Below are positions 4,941 through 6,290 of a stretch of 6,290 bases of DNA, piece after piece. The notes under the pieces are model-generated. The model had not been told where the DNA came from and made no database searches. It saw only the letters and a program-made list of their open reading frames with translations. The position numbers were made by a program, and so were the translations under genes. Every line of letters begins with the position of its first letter. Within the stretch, counting starts at the first letter, position 1. Source of the stretch: Chloroflexota bacterium (GTDB lineage Bacteria > Chloroflexota > Dehalococcoidia > Lucifugimonadales > Australimonadaceae). The stretch covers positions 1 through 6,290 of the forward strand of contig JAPPFU010000175.1 of the NCBI GenBank assembly GCA_028875085.1, in the 5' to 3' direction.

Positions 4941-4970
4941 GGGCAAAGGCCCTGCTGACCAGGAATGCCC
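4941..4970. other. Imperfect hairpin between convergent vapC and rpoD
   Basis: GGGCA (4941-4945) pairs with TGCCC (4966-4970). Inside, CCTG (4951-4954) pairs with CAGG (4960-4963) around a 5-base loop, with a 5/2 internal loop between the stems. It lies 8-37 bases past the rpoD stop and could be a weak terminator, but neither strand shows a clear T tract after it. Confidence 0.25.
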
Positions 4971-4977
4971 GCTCCCC

Positions 4978-6290
<1,313 letters not shown>

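Noticed and set aside
4941..4970. Hairpin as a true intrinsic terminator
   Set aside because: The stem is interrupted and no T-run follows on either strand, so it is listed only as a low-confidence structure.

Overview
The window is a GC-rich (roughly 69% by eye), densely packed stretch of bacterial chromosome. It holds nine genes, most of them overlapping or separated by only a few bases. GC content, compact gene layout and an RpoD-type sigma factor with a long extra segment before region 2.1 suggest a genome-reduced, high-GC Chloroflexota lineage such as Dehalococcoidia/SAR202. That placement is an inference from style, not from a marker I can search.

Layout from left to right. (1) 1-513, minus: the N-terminal three quarters of rsmG (16S rRNA G527 methyltransferase), cut by the window edge. 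(2) 514-600: a divergent intergenic region with two back-to-back promoters sharing the same 30 bases. (3) 601-1749, plus: a three-gene operon of a stand-alone Lrp/AsnC-type ligand-binding (RAM) protein, a HIT-family hydrolase that appears to lack one core strand, and a YqeK-type HD-domain phosphohydrolase that overlaps the HIT gene by 4 bases. (4) 4059-1746, minus: a three-gene operon of an Fpg/Nei-type glycosylase (mutM), an AlkA-type HhH-GPD glycosylase and an SRPBCC-fold protein. It ends tail-to-tail with yqeK inside a shared CTAG. (5) 4060-4198: a divergent intergenic region with a leaderless mutM promoter, a compact potential G-quadruplex at that promoter, and an AT-rich 19-bp perfect palindrome in front of the next operon. 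(6) 4199-4893, plus: a type II toxin-antitoxin pair (Phd/YefM-like antitoxin and VapC-like PIN toxin) with a 4-base overlap. (7) 6290-4978, minus: the C-terminal part of the primary sigma factor RpoD, which runs off the right edge.

Functionally, one block is base-excision repair (oxidised purines by Fpg, alkylated bases by AlkA-like). A second couples two families that can both act on diadenosine polyphosphates (HIT and YqeK). A third is a mobile-type toxin-antitoxin module. rsmG and rpoD are housekeeping genes.

The observations most worth following are: near-absence of the pentamer GTSAC with compensating GTWAC, so that Val-Thr codon pairs are almost always written GTA/GTT-ACN; a tight four-tract G-quadruplex motif exactly in the promoter of the oxidised-guanine repair gene; a strand-sized internal gap in the HIT protein; and two promoters (rsmG, mutM) whose -10 boxes sit exactly 7 bases before the ATG, implying leaderless mRNAs. 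I did not see a clearly new multi-gene defence or metabolic system. All counts were made by eye.
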